The notes under the pieces: model-generated
What the model saw: only the letters and a program-made list of their open reading frames with translations
What the model was told of the DNA's origin: nothing
The model's database searches: none
Program-made: the position numbers and the translations under genes
In this document: positions 46,037-54,373 of the stretch, piece by piece
Position numbering within the stretch: position 1 is the stretch's first letter
Layout of the letters: each line of letters starts with the position of its first letter
Assembly: GCA_004357655.1 (NCBI GenBank)
Contig: SMVQ01000066.1
Location: 1-64,000, forward strand
Reading direction: 5' to 3'
Length of the DNA: 64,000 nucleotides
DNA from: Planctomycetota bacterium
Lineage (GTDB): Bacteria; Planctomycetota; UBA1135; GCA-002686595

Positions 46037-46686
46037 GGCGTCGCCTCCGGCGGCTGTGTGCCCGCGTCCTCTGCGGGCCTGGGGAGTCCCTGCCAGCGCG
46101 CCCCGACGGAGTGCTCGACGCCGATGCGGTCGAGGATCTTGCCGACCACGTGGGCGACGAGGTCATCCAGCGTCTCGGGCCGATGGTAGAAGCCCGGCAT
46201 CGCCGGGAGGATCACCGCGCCCATGCGCGCGAGGCGGAGCATGTTCTCGAGGTGGATCTCGGAGAGCGGCGTCTCGCGCGGCACGAGCACGAGCGTGCGC
46301 CCTTCCTTCAGCGCCACGTCGGCCACACGCTCGACGAGGTTCGAGCTGAATCCCGCCGCGACGCGCGCCATCGTACCCATGCTGCACGGCGCGAGGATCA
46401 CGGCGCCGGTGAGCGCCGTCCCCGACGACGGCGGCGCTTCGATCGCGCCGGCCGGGAAAGCGCGCACGCGCGCGGCCACTTCCGCCCCGAGCCAGCCGTC
46501 GAGCGCGCCCTGCAGCCGCTCGCCAAGGGCCCCCGCATCGATCCCGAGCTCGTGCTTGAGCACCTTCGCTCCGGCCTCGGTGATCGAGAGGTCGACCGCG
46601 TGCCCCCCGCGCACGAGCTCGCGCACGAGCGCCTCGGCGTAGCGGTGCCCGCTCGCCCCGGTGATGCCGACGAAGAAACGGCTCAT
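46033..46686 (-). CDS. ubiX: UbiX-family flavin prenyltransferase
   Basis: A 217-residue UbiX/Pad1 protein. The FMN-binding start FVGITGASGHRYAEALVREL, the VILAPCSMGTMARVAAGFSSNL block and LVLVPRETPLSEIHLENMLRLARMGAVILPAMPGFYHRP are diagnostic. It makes prenylated FMN for UbiD-type decarboxylases. A UbiD gene is not present here. The extreme C-terminus is extended by about 20 Pro/Ala-rich residues. It overlaps the CPBP gene by 4 nt upstream and ubiA by 4 nt downstream. Confidence 0.93.
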   Translation of the reverse strand: MSRFFVGITGASGHRYAEALVRELVRGGHAVDLSITEAGAKVLKHELGIDAGALGERLQGALDGWLGAEVAARVRAFPAGAIEAPPSSGTALTGAVILAPCSMGTMARVAAGFSSNLVERVADVALKEGRTLVLVPRETPLSEIHLENMLRLARMGAVILPAMPGFYHRPETLDDLVAHVVGKILDRIGVEHSVGARWQGLPRPAEDAGTQPPEATP

Positions 46687-47531
46687 AGGAAGACTTCCGG
46701 CCCCGCGCCGAGCAGCAGCGCGAGGTTGAAGAGACCATGCGTCCATGCTGCGACGCCGGGCCCCCTCCACCGGAAGAGGATTCCGAGCAGCATGCCCGCA
46801 AGCGCGCGATATGTGAAGATCGAGAGGTCGAACTCCTCCCCGCCCGGACCGAGCCACGCCACGAAGACGGCCAGGTGGAAGGCGGAGAAGAGCGCGGCGG
46901 AGCCGAGGAGACCCGCGACATCTCCCAGGAGGCCGGAGATGCCCCGGCGCAGGCCGAAGAACAGCCCGACCTGGACGAAGCATAAGTAGAGCGCACTGTA
47001 GGCGCCGACCCGGAAGACGAGCTCCTCGTACGCGCCGGCTCCGAACACGAATGCGGCCTGCGCGAGACCCGGCGCGCGCGTCTCCGGACCACCCGCCAGC
47101 ACGAGCGGCGGTAGGGAGTCGCCGAGCAGGTGTATGAGGGCGATGAGCGCGGGTCCGATCGCGATGGCCCCGATCGCGCCCTCGATGGCGATCCGCGCGA
47201 TGCGCGGCCCGAGCGCCAAGTGCCGGCGCAGGCAGACCACCAGCGCGCAGGCGGCGGCGGCTGCGAGCGCGACCCGACGGGCGGAGTCCGCCCACTCGCC
47301 GAAGGGGGCGAACAGCCGGAAGAGCACGAGCTCGGACGTATTGCGCTCGCCGCTCCGCGTCGCGATGAGGGCGAGCTCGTACACGAGGAACAGGGGGACC
47401 ATCGCGAGGAAGCCGAGGGCGAGGCTCCGATTCAGGGCGTCCCCGTCCCCGGGCGTCGATTCCCCGTCCTGTTCCTCCAGCTCCTCGTCCTCCTCGTCGT
47501 AGTCGTCGTAGTCGTCGTACTCGTCGCTCAC
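46683..47531 (-). CDS. CPBP-family intramembrane protease with acidic N-terminal tail
   Basis: From GTG 47531 the protein has 282 residues. The first 28 residues are almost entirely Asp, Glu and Tyr (three D-Y repeats, then a run of D/E). About seven helices follow. The CPBP/ABI glutamate motif is visible as AYEELVFRVG, followed by FSAFHLAVF and WTHGLFNLAL, giving Glu-Glu and two His. These belong to CAAX-type prenyl-protein and bacteriocin-immunity proteases. The GTGA overlap with menG and the ATGA overlap with ubiX make it a full member of the operon. Why a protease sits in a quinone operon is unexplained. Confidence 0.83.
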   Translation of the reverse strand: MSDEYDDYDDYDEEDEELEEQDGESTPGDGDALNRSLALGFLAMVPLFLVYELALIATRSGERNTSELVLFRLFAPFGEWADSARRVALAAAAACALVVCLRRHLALGPRIARIAIEGAIGAIAIGPALIALIHLLGDSLPPLVLAGGPETRAPGLAQAAFVFGAGAYEELVFRVGAYSALYLCFVQVGLFFGLRRGISGLLGDVAGLLGSAALFSAFHLAVFVAWLGPGGEEFDLSIFTYRALAGMLLGILFRWRGPGVAAWTHGLFNLALLLGAGPEVFL

Positions 47532-48229
47532 GATGGGCTCCCGGCGGGCACCGAGCCCCAGTGCAGGCAGACGATGCCCTGCGTCAGCCGCTCGTACCCG
47601 CACGACACGAGGCCGACATCCTCCATCTCGCCTTGGAATGTGTCAGGATCCGGCCATGCGAGCACCGTGCGCGGGAGGTACTCGTACGCTTCGCCATCCC
47701 CGGACACGAGGCGACCCAGGCGCGGCAGCAGCTTGGTGAAGTACAGGCGGTACATCGCTCGGAAGGGGGGCGAGACGGGCTCCGAGAATTCCAGCACGAG
47801 GACGCTCCCCCCTGCGCGCACGACGCGCTTCATTTCGAGCAGCCCCTGACGCCGATCCGCGACGTTGCGGATGCCGAAGGCCACCGAACAGACGTCGGCC
47901 GCGTCATCGGAGACAGGCAGGCGCAAGGCGTCGCCCTGGGCGAATAGCAGCCCACCCCGGCCAGGCCTGCGCTTCGGGCCGGCCCTCCGCAGCATCTCGG
48001 GTGTGAAGTCGACGCCGAGGACCTTTGCGCCCTTGCGGGCGAAGGCGAGCGCAAGATCGCCCGTCCCACAGCAGGCGTCCACGACGATGCGACCCCGTAC
48101 GGCACCCGCACGCTCCACGACCCGCCGGCGCCAACGCTGGTCGATCCCCAGGGACAGGGTGCGATTCAGGAGGTCGTAGCGGCCCGAGATGCGGGCGAAC
48201 ATCGACCGGACCGCCGTCGGGTCGGGCAT
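47528..48229 (-). CDS. menG: Demethylmenaquinone / ubiquinone methyltransferase (MenG/UbiE)
   Basis: A 233-residue methyltransferase. The start FARISGRYDLLNRTLSLGIDQRWRRR, the SAM motif VVDACCGTGDLALAFA, and the SVAFGIRNVADRRQGLLEMKRVV and VLEFSEP segments are UbiE family hallmarks. It methylates the quinone ring in the last step of menaquinone synthesis. It is the first gene of the menG-CPBP-ubiX-ubiA-holA operon. Ubiquinone synthesis is unlikely, since no other ubi genes are nearby. Confidence 0.93.
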   Translation of the reverse strand: MPDPTAVRSMFARISGRYDLLNRTLSLGIDQRWRRRVVERAGAVRGRIVVDACCGTGDLALAFARKGAKVLGVDFTPEMLRRAGPKRRPGRGGLLFAQGDALRLPVSDDAADVCSVAFGIRNVADRRQGLLEMKRVVRAGGSVLVLEFSEPVSPPFRAMYRLYFTKLLPRLGRLVSGDGEAYEYLPRTVLAWPDPDTFQGEMEDVGLVSCGYERLTQGIVCLHWGSVPAGSPS

Positions 48230-48263
48230 CGCCGTACGATACGGTACCGCGGCGAGTTCGCCA

Positions 48264-48324
48264 CGATTCGAACTCGGCCCCTCCCTCCACTGAAGCAGCG
48301 GAGTGAGGGGCCGAGTTCGAATCG
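48264..48324. terminator. Long hairpin downstream of the beta-propeller lipoprotein gene
   Basis: Arms 48264-48292 and 48296-48324 pair over 20 perfect outer base pairs, then further pairs with two isolated mismatches, closing on an AAG loop. The hairpin begins 6 nt after the TAG stop of the upstream gene on the minus strand. No T-run follows. It most likely separates the lipoprotein transcript from the menG operon; its outer TTCGAA symmetry made it resemble a tRNA arm, which it is not. Confidence 0.6.
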
Positions 48325-48330
48325 AGGCGT

Positions 48331-51300
48331 CTACTGCCGGTAGTAGTCCATCAGAATGTTCACGTTCGGCGCCGGGATCGACTGAATGCCGGGCAGGAAC
48401 GGGTTGGTGTCCCTGCGGATGGCGCCCGAGGCGGCGATGTCGATCACGTCGATGACGCCGCTGGCCCCCACCGCGTTGGGGATGGCCGCGAACATGAACA
48501 GCGCCTCGTTGGTGTTGGCAATCGAAAACGTCGTGAGTACGCCCCCTATCCGGACGGTCGACTTGCCGTTGGTCGGTGCGGGTGCACCGGCGCTGAAGGT
48601 CGTGGCGAAGTGGGGCAACCCGCCGATGTTCCGCAGGTTGTCGAACGCGAAGTCGACCGGGATCCCGGAGAGTTGATCCTCACCCACGGACACCTGAATC
48701 GCGAGCTGCAGGTCACGGAACGCCGCTGTCGTGAGGCCGCCCAAAAGGAACGTTCCAGTCGCCGCACTTTCGATGCTGAGCCGCGAGATCGCTCCCTCGG
48801 TGTTGCCCGGGATTGCGGTCTGATTGAAGATGTCGATCTTCCCTTCGTGGACGATCCACACCGACGCGTCGAGGTCGATGGGGTCGACCTGGATCGTCTT
48901 CGGGTTCGAGAATATCGTGGGAGCCGTGCCGATGACGTCGTCGAAGCCCCAGCCGTTCACGCCGTTGGGACCGGACTCGTACATGGCAACAGTGCCCGTG
49001 CGGTTGAGTATGTAGGCGAAGTACACGTTGCGTAGGAAGCTGAACTGCACCTGGCGCGGTAGGACGGCGACCTCGAACGGCAGATTGAGCTGCGAGGAAA
49101 CCACCCTGCGGACCTCGAGCGAGAACGCCGAGATGATCGAGAGCGTGCCGCTGCCCTCGTCGCACACGAGGATGTCCTCGTTGCCCGGCTCCCACGCGAT
49201 TCCGCGCGGAGCATTGCCGACCACCGTGCTCTTGATGATCTGGTGGAACGTCGAGGAGTTCGGATTGATATCGATGAACGACACCACGTTGGCTTGCTGA
49301 TTGGTGATGGCCAGGAAGTCCAAGTTGGTCCCCATCGCCATGGAGGTCGGGTCCGGGAGCACGATGCGATCGATCACCGTCATCCGGTTGCTGTTGAACA
49401 CGATCACTTCGCCGCGCTGGCGGTCGATCACGTAGAGGAACTGACCAATCTGCTGGCGAATCTGGTACGGGAAGCAGGCCGAGATCTGGGTCTGACCCTG
49501 CGAAGGGCCGAGGAAGAACGCGTTCTGCTCCGGCGTGATGAGCCCCGAGGCCGGGATCGGCGGCACGTTCGTCGGCGACCCGAAGGGGTCGCCCGGGACG
49601 AGCAGGTTCGTGAGAAAGGCCGGATTCCCGCCCACGATGATCTGGACGAGCGAGTTGTCAATGGACGTGGGCTCCCTGGCGCCGATGAAGGGCGCGACGC
49701 AGAGCGGCGGGAACGTGAGCGGCGGCGGGTTGGGGTGTGGCGCCCAGCTGATGATGTTGGGAGATCCCGGCGACAGACCGGAGCTGAATCCGCCGAGCAC
49801 GAGCGGACCGAGCGTGTTCGGCCCGCTGACGGCGGGGCTCACGATCTTCAGACCGTCGAGGGTGCAGATCTGTCCACCGCCCGCCTGGCAGCCGAACGGA
49901 GTCTGCGCGTTGTCGAAGGCGGCGTCGAGCGCCTGCCCGAGCATCATGTCACCGATCGACGTGACCAGCGGCGGCCGCACGAGCAGGTCGTTCAGGGCGG
50001 TGTCCTTCGTGAGCGTGAACACGCCCGCGGAGCCCCCGTCGACGGTGCACGTACCGGGGACGAGCGGCGGCCGCAGGAGCGAGCCCTGGAACTTCACGTT
50101 CGGGTTGTTCGGAAAGTTCGTATCGCCTTGTTGGATCGTCGGGTTGAGGGTGTCGTCCAGGTGGTAGACCGGGTTGCCCGTACTCTGCCCGAAGCCGTTC
50201 AAGTCGAGGATCGAGAGACCCGGCGCGGCGCCGAGACGACCGATCGTGATCGTGTCCGGCGCGACGGGCGCGTTGACGATCCCCGGTCCCTCTCCGGTGG
50301 TGAAGGAGGTGAAGGCGCCGAGCGTGTTGCCATTGCCGAGCCCGGTCGTCGCGTTGATCGCGAGGTCCTGGAGCAGCGGTTCCGTGGGGCCGTTCGAAGG
50401 GTTCACCGTGATGTCCACCACGCTGAAGTCCGAGTCGTCCTCGCAGACTCCGCCGGGTCCGGCGCCGGGAAAGTTGAAGGCCGGAATCAGCTCGAACACC
50501 GACATGTCGAAGATGCTGATGGGGAGCACCGAGTGCGGCACGGTCGTCCGAGCGGTGGAAGGCCCGAACTGGATCAGGATCGAGGAGCTCTGAGTCGGTA
50601 CCGTGCCGTCGAACAGGTCGCCGACGGAGTAGGGCTGCACGGGCTCGGTGAACTCGACCCGGATGTGGGTGAGGGGGTCGACGTTCGTGTCGCCGTTGCC
50701 CGGCGAGATGAGCGGCGAATTGAGCGGCGGCGGCGTGGTCAGGATCTCGGGATTCAGGGTGTCGGGCCCCACGGTCGAGGAGCCGACCACCGTGTGATCG
50801 AGGCTGTTGCCGTTCGTGGCCTTCACCGAGGTGCCGATCCGCATGCGGATCTGCTTGCCGGTGGGAAACGTCTCGTAGGTCGACAGGTCACCATCGGCGT
50901 CGACGACGAAGACGATGGTGTTCGGCGACACGAGGATTCCGGCGCCATTGAAGGAGCCTTGGGTGCCCGGGAAGCCGATGCCGTTGGAGATGACCGGGAG
51001 GACGTTACCGAACGGGTCGACCTCGACCCACCGCTGGAGCGTCAACTGGCCGTTCGGCTGGATCGGGAGCTCGTAGGTCTGACCGTCGATGAAGGCCCGG
51101 CCCGCGATCGTCTGGGCGTTGCCTGTCAGCGGATCGACCGCCGTCACGGTGACCGCGCCCGTGAGACCCGAGGTGGCCAGGCCGCCCGGGGAGGGCTCGA
51201 GCACGGTCGAGATGTCGATCGGCTCGGTGAGGTTCGCGTAGATGAACTGGTTGCCCGCCAGTCCGCTGGGGAGCAACGCCGTCGTCGGGAACTGGGGCGG

Positions 51301-51564
51301 CGCCTGGATCGGGTTGCTCGGGTTCACGTTGTCGACGAGCTCCGCCACCGTCCGGATCGAGATGATCTGCGACGTCGGCACCCCGTTGGAGTCGAGCTTC
51401 CGCACCGTGTACGGGACGAGCTGCCCGAAGCCGTTCGAGCACTCGTTCAGGGTCATCTGGCCCTCGGTGTCGCTGCTCGAACCCGAGCCCGCAATCCCGC
51501 CGCAGGCGGGGAGCAGGAGGGCTAATGTGCCGCAGAGACCGGTGTACAGCCGTGTATTGCTCAT
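48331..51564 (-). CDS. Large lipoprotein with Ig-like domains and YVTN-type beta-propeller
   Basis: From ATG 51564 the protein has 1077 residues. The signal ends in LLLPAC (Cys 21), so it is a lipoprotein. Around residues 280-430 an SbsA-like bacterial Ig domain is visible (ISPGNGDTNVDPLTHIRVEF followed by EPVQPYSVGDLF). Residues about 690-950 are a beta-propeller with repeats such as FLYVIDRQRGEVIVFNSN, ILVCDEGSGTLSIISA, and the Asn/Pro-rich blade linkers of YVTN proteins. It is thus a cell-surface adhesion or binding protein. The repeats are degenerate and the exact ligand is unknown. A 20-bp tandem repeat lies upstream of its start. Confidence 0.8.
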   Translation of the reverse strand: MSNTRLYTGLCGTLALLLPACGGIAGSGSSSDTEGQMTLNECSNGFGQLVPYTVRKLDSNGVPTSQIISIRTVAELVDNVNPSNPIQAPPQFPTTALLPSGLAGNQFIYANLTEPIDISTVLEPSPGGLATSGLTGAVTVTAVDPLTGNAQTIAGRAFIDGQTYELPIQPNGQLTLQRWVEVDPFGNVLPVISNGIGFPGTQGSFNGAGILVSPNTIVFVVDADGDLSTYETFPTGKQIRMRIGTSVKATNGNSLDHTVVGSSTVGPDTLNPEILTTPPPLNSPLISPGNGDTNVDPLTHIRVEFTEPVQPYSVGDLFDGTVPTQSSSILIQFGPSTARTTVPHSVLPISIFDMSVFELIPAFNFPGAGPGGVCEDDSDFSVVDITVNPSNGPTEPLLQDLAINATTGLGNGNTLGAFTSFTTGEGPGIVNAPVAPDTITIGRLGAAPGLSILDLNGFGQSTGNPVYHLDDTLNPTIQQGDTNFPNNPNVKFQGSLLRPPLVPGTCTVDGGSAGVFTLTKDTALNDLLVRPPLVTSIGDMMLGQALDAAFDNAQTPFGCQAGGGQICTLDGLKIVSPAVSGPNTLGPLVLGGFSSGLSPGSPNIISWAPHPNPPPLTFPPLCVAPFIGAREPTSIDNSLVQIIVGGNPAFLTNLLVPGDPFGSPTNVPPIPASGLITPEQNAFFLGPSQGQTQISACFPYQIRQQIGQFLYVIDRQRGEVIVFNSNRMTVIDRIVLPDPTSMAMGTNLDFLAITNQQANVVSFIDINPNSSTFHQIIKSTVVGNAPRGIAWEPGNEDILVCDEGSGTLSIISAFSLEVRRVVSSQLNLPFEVAVLPRQVQFSFLRNVYFAYILNRTGTVAMYESGPNGVNGWGFDDVIGTAPTIFSNPKTIQVDPIDLDASVWIVHEGKIDIFNQTAIPGNTEGAISRLSIESAATGTFLLGGLTTAAFRDLQLAIQVSVGEDQLSGIPVDFAFDNLRNIGGLPHFATTFSAGAPAPTNGKSTVRIGGVLTTFSIANTNEALFMFAAIPNAVGASGVIDVIDIAASGAIRRDTNPFLPGIQSIPAPNVNILMDYYRQ

Positions 51565-51623
51565 GATCATTGACTCGAGTGGACCTCGTGGCCCGTGCGC
51601 GGTCCCGCGGGGGGTGGGTCGGG

Positions 51624-51662
51624 GTTGGGGGCGGCAGTCTATAGTTGGGGGCGGCAGTCTAT
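51624..51662. repeat. Two tandem copies of a 20-bp unit
   Basis: The unit gttgggggcggcagtctata occurs twice in a row, with 19 of 20 positions matching. It sits about 60 bp upstream of the lipoprotein start. Direct repeats at this position can be operator sites or a slippage duplication. Confidence 0.75.
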
Positions 51663-51958
51663 CAGGATGAACCTGGGGCGCCTATGCGTCCGGGCGAGGG
51701 AGCGCCGCACGACGGGCGCCCTGATGGCGACGGAGGGCGACGGAGTAGGGGATCAATCGCCGTGCCAGCGGCCACGGGGGGACCCCTCGGGCGTGGAGAA
51801 GTATGTTATCGCTTGGATAGCAGGGGTTTAGCTGTTCCTCCGCAAGAAACCCGCGCTCCCCCGACCCAGCCCCGGATGGACCTGCGTGCGCTTCGCGACC
51901 TCGGCGACGTGCGTTCCCGCACGGGAGGCCCCGCTGGGCCGCGGTGCGCCGGTGGCCC

Positions 51959-51995
51959 CGGGGCCCGGCGCTCGGCGCCGAAAGCCCCGTTTTTT
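51959..51995 (+). terminator. Intrinsic terminator on the plus strand, before ruvB
   Basis: A two-part stem (51959-51964 pairing with 51984-51989, and 51966-51971 with 51975-51980, loop TCG) is followed directly by six T residues at 51990-51995. This is a textbook rho-independent terminator, ending 43 nt before the ruvB ATG. No annotated gene upstream would need it, so it implies an attenuated ruvB leader or an unrecognised short RNA. Confidence 0.75.
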
Positions 51996-52037
51996 GGTCG
52001 AGGGGCTGCGGTCCGCGGCCGCTATCCTCGGGTCCGG

Positions 52038-53120
52038 ATGTCCCCTCCCGTCGAGTCCCAGCCCGACCACGTGTTCGACCCCGCGGCCCTGACGGGCCTC
52101 TCGGGGGATCCGGCAGGGGCCGAGCAGCGACCGGAGGCGGAGCTCGAAGCCGGTCTGCGACCTCGCTCCCTGGCGGAGTTCGTCGGTCAGCCGCGGGTGA
52201 TCGAGAACCTGCGCGTCGCCCTGGGCGCGGCGCGGCGGCGGGGCGAGCCGCCCGACCACATCCTCTTCTCGGGCCCGCCCGGTCTCGGCAAGACGAGCCT
52301 CGCGCGAATCATGGCGAGCGAGCTCGGCTCGCGACTCCAGTCCACGTCGGGGCCGGCCGTGGACCGCCCCCGCGACCTCGTCGGCATCCTGACCCAGCTC
52401 GAGCCCGGGGACGTACTGTTCATCGACGAGATCCACCGCATACCCTCCGCCGTCGAGGAGTACCTGTACACGGCGATGGAGGACTTCTCGGTCGACCTCA
52501 CGCTCGACTCGGGCCCGCACGCGCGCGTGATGACGCTCGCGCTCAAGCCGTTCACGCTCGTCGGCGCGACGACCCGCGAGGGGTTGCTCTCGGCACCATT
52601 CCGCGCGCGCTTCGGGCTCTTCGAGCGCCTCGATCCCTACCCTGCCGCCGACCTCGTGCGCATCGTCACGCGCGCGTCGGGCATTCTCGGAATCGGCCTT
52701 CACCCGGAAGGCGCGCAAGTCCTCGCGGACCGCAGCCGCGGCACACCACGGATCGTGAACCGGTTCCTGCGCCGGGCGCGCGACCTCGCCGAGGTGCGTG
52801 GCGAAACCGAGATCGATCGGGCGCTCGCCCTGGAGACGCTCGAGCGCCTCGGTATCGACGCGGAGGGACTCGAGGAGATGGACCGACGCATCCTGCGCTG
52901 CCTCGCCCAGAGCGGCGGCGAGCCCACCGGCATCAAGACGATCGCCGCGGCGGTCGGCGAGGCGGAGGACACGATCGAGGAGGTGTTCGAGCCGCACCTC
53001 CTGCGGTGTGGGCATATGCGCAAGACCGCCCGCGGGCGCGTGATCACGGACAGCGGGCGCAGTGTGATCGGAATGGACGAGGAGCCCCGCTCGCCGGCCG
53101 GCCACGGCCTGTTCGGGTGA
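52038..53120 (+). CDS. ruvB: Holliday junction branch migration DNA helicase RuvB
   Basis: A 360-residue RuvB. It has RPRSLAEFVGQPRVIENLRVAL, Walker A GPPGLGKTSLARIMA, Walker B with VLFIDEIHR, sensor GATTREGLL, and the arginine finger in FRARFG, then the winged helix (GIKTIAAAVGEAEDTIEEVFEP). ATG 52038 is the start because the region before it carries a terminator; the N-terminal 35 residues are an extension. It drives branch migration with RuvA; ruvA and ruvC are absent nearby. The spoIID gene starts at the end of this gene. Confidence 0.96.
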   Translation: MSPPVESQPDHVFDPAALTGLSGDPAGAEQRPEAELEAGLRPRSLAEFVGQPRVIENLRVALGAARRRGEPPDHILFSGPPGLGKTSLARIMASELGSRLQSTSGPAVDRPRDLVGILTQLEPGDVLFIDEIHRIPSAVEEYLYTAMEDFSVDLTLDSGPHARVMTLALKPFTLVGATTREGLLSAPFRARFGLFERLDPYPAADLVRIVTRASGILGIGLHPEGAQVLADRSRGTPRIVNRFLRRARDLAEVRGETEIDRALALETLERLGIDAEGLEEMDRRILRCLAQSGGEPTGIKTIAAAVGEAEDTIEEVFEPHLLRCGHMRKTARGRVITDSGRSVIGMDEEPRSPAGHGLFG

Positions 53121-53125
53121 CCCCG

Positions 53126-54367
53126 ATGCGCGGCGCAGGATGCGGTCGCGCGGCGGCCTCGGTTGCCCTCGCCCTCGCCCTCGCCTTCGCCGCGTGCGCG
53201 CCCCTCCGTCGCGAGCCCGCGCGCTCGACCCCGTCCCCGGTCCCCCGCGCCCGATTCGTCCCGGCCGAGGTGCCGGTCGTGCTCGCGGCGTTCGACGGCG
53301 CGCAGGAGGTCACCATCGGGGTCGGCCCGGGGCAGCGCCTCACGCTCCGACGTGTGGGAGCGCTCGTCCAGGCCGCGGACGGCCGACGGGCGGCGCGCAT
53401 CGTGGTCGCCCCCACGATCCCGCGGCTCGGTCTGGCACTCGGGGACCGGATCTACCCGGGCCGGCTCGCGGTCGAGCGCCGCGCGAACGGGGGCCTGCGC
53501 GTCACGAACCTCGCGCCGCTCGAGCAGTACGTCGAGGGCGTCGTGGCCGCGGAGCTCGTCCTGTGGTCGGCCCTGCCCGCGGAGCTCGAGGCCCAGGCGA
53601 TCCTGGCGCGGACGGTCGCTCTGGCCACGCTCGCGGACCGGCCCTTCGTGTGGGACACGACGGCCGACCAGGTCTACCTCGGACGCTTCGTGCCGGGGAA
53701 CAGCCCGAGCGCGCGACGCGTCGCGGCACGGCTCTCCGACTCGGTCGCGATCACGCGCGGACGGGTGATCGTGAGGGCGGACGGGACGTTCGACGCGCGG
53801 TTCCACGCGGCCTGCGGCGGGACGACGGCCGGCCTGCGCGACGTCTTCCCCGAGTCGGCCGACTACGCCTCGGGCGTGACCTGCGCGCCGTGCCGGCAGC
53901 GCGTCGCGTTCGAGCGCGGGCTCGGCGGCCCCGACCCCGAGCGCCCCCTCGGCTGGACCTTCACGGCGACCGCCGCCGACCTCGCGCGCGTCGCGCGAAA
54001 ACTCGGCGTGGGGACGCGCGTCGCGCGCCTCGCCCCGCATCGGGTCGACCACGGCGGGCGCTGGATCGAGGTGCGCGTAACGGGCGACGCCGGCAGCCGC
54101 GTCATGCCCTACAAGGACTTCCGGCTCCTCATCGGCGCGACGTCCCTGCACAGCGGTCTCGTCCTGCGCACGTGGCCGAAACCCGGCGACGCGATCGAGA
54201 ACGGGCTCTTCTTCGAGGGCCTCGGACGCGGCCACGGCGTCGGCCTCTGCCAGGAGGGGAGCCACGACTACGCGCAGCTCGGCTGGGAGGCGGAACGGAT
54301 CCTCGCCCATTACTATCCCGGCACGAGCGTGGCCTCGACGTCCGCGGCCCCTGCCACGCGGCCCTGA
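53126..54367 (+). CDS. SpoIID/LytB-domain lipoprotein
   Basis: A 413-residue secreted protein from ATG 53126; GTG 53117, overlapping the ruvB stop (GTGA), is an alternative. The signal ends at the lipobox FAAC (Cys 24). The SpoIID domain shows LAPLEQYVEGVVAAEL, AQAILARTVALATL, HAACGGTTA and GRGHGVGLCQEGSHDYAQLGW. SpoIID enzymes are lytic transglycosylases acting on peptidoglycan. In non-sporulating bacteria similar proteins serve general wall remodelling. It is likely translated with ruvB and followed 6 bp later by tgt. Confidence 0.85.
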   Translation: MRGAGCGRAAASVALALALAFAACAPLRREPARSTPSPVPRARFVPAEVPVVLAAFDGAQEVTIGVGPGQRLTLRRVGALVQAADGRRAARIVVAPTIPRLGLALGDRIYPGRLAVERRANGGLRVTNLAPLEQYVEGVVAAELVLWSALPAELEAQAILARTVALATLADRPFVWDTTADQVYLGRFVPGNSPSARRVAARLSDSVAITRGRVIVRADGTFDARFHAACGGTTAGLRDVFPESADYASGVTCAPCRQRVAFERGLGGPDPERPLGWTFTATAADLARVARKLGVGTRVARLAPHRVDHGGRWIEVRVTGDAGSRVMPYKDFRLLIGATSLHSGLVLRTWPKPGDAIENGLFFEGLGRGHGVGLCQEGSHDYAQLGWEAERILAHYYPGTSVASTSAAPATRP

Positions 54368-54373
54368 GCTTCG

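Larger units (their letters stand above)
51565..52037. other. Divergent intergenic region, lipoprotein / ruvB
   Basis: This 473-bp gap holds both promoter regions, a 20-bp tandem repeat and an intrinsic terminator pointing at ruvB. A locally AT-richer patch lies at about 51800-51835. A 54-codon frame (51667-51831) shows no family similarity and poor third-position bias, so I do not call it a gene. Confidence 0.5.

Noticed and set aside
48264-48324. tRNA-like TTCGAATC arm
   Set aside because: The TTCGAA is part of a simple long hairpin; no acceptor stem, anticodon arm or CCA-type end can be formed.
51667-51831. 54-codon frame before ruvB
   Set aside because: No family similarity, weak codon bias and no ribosome-binding site; not supported as a gene.
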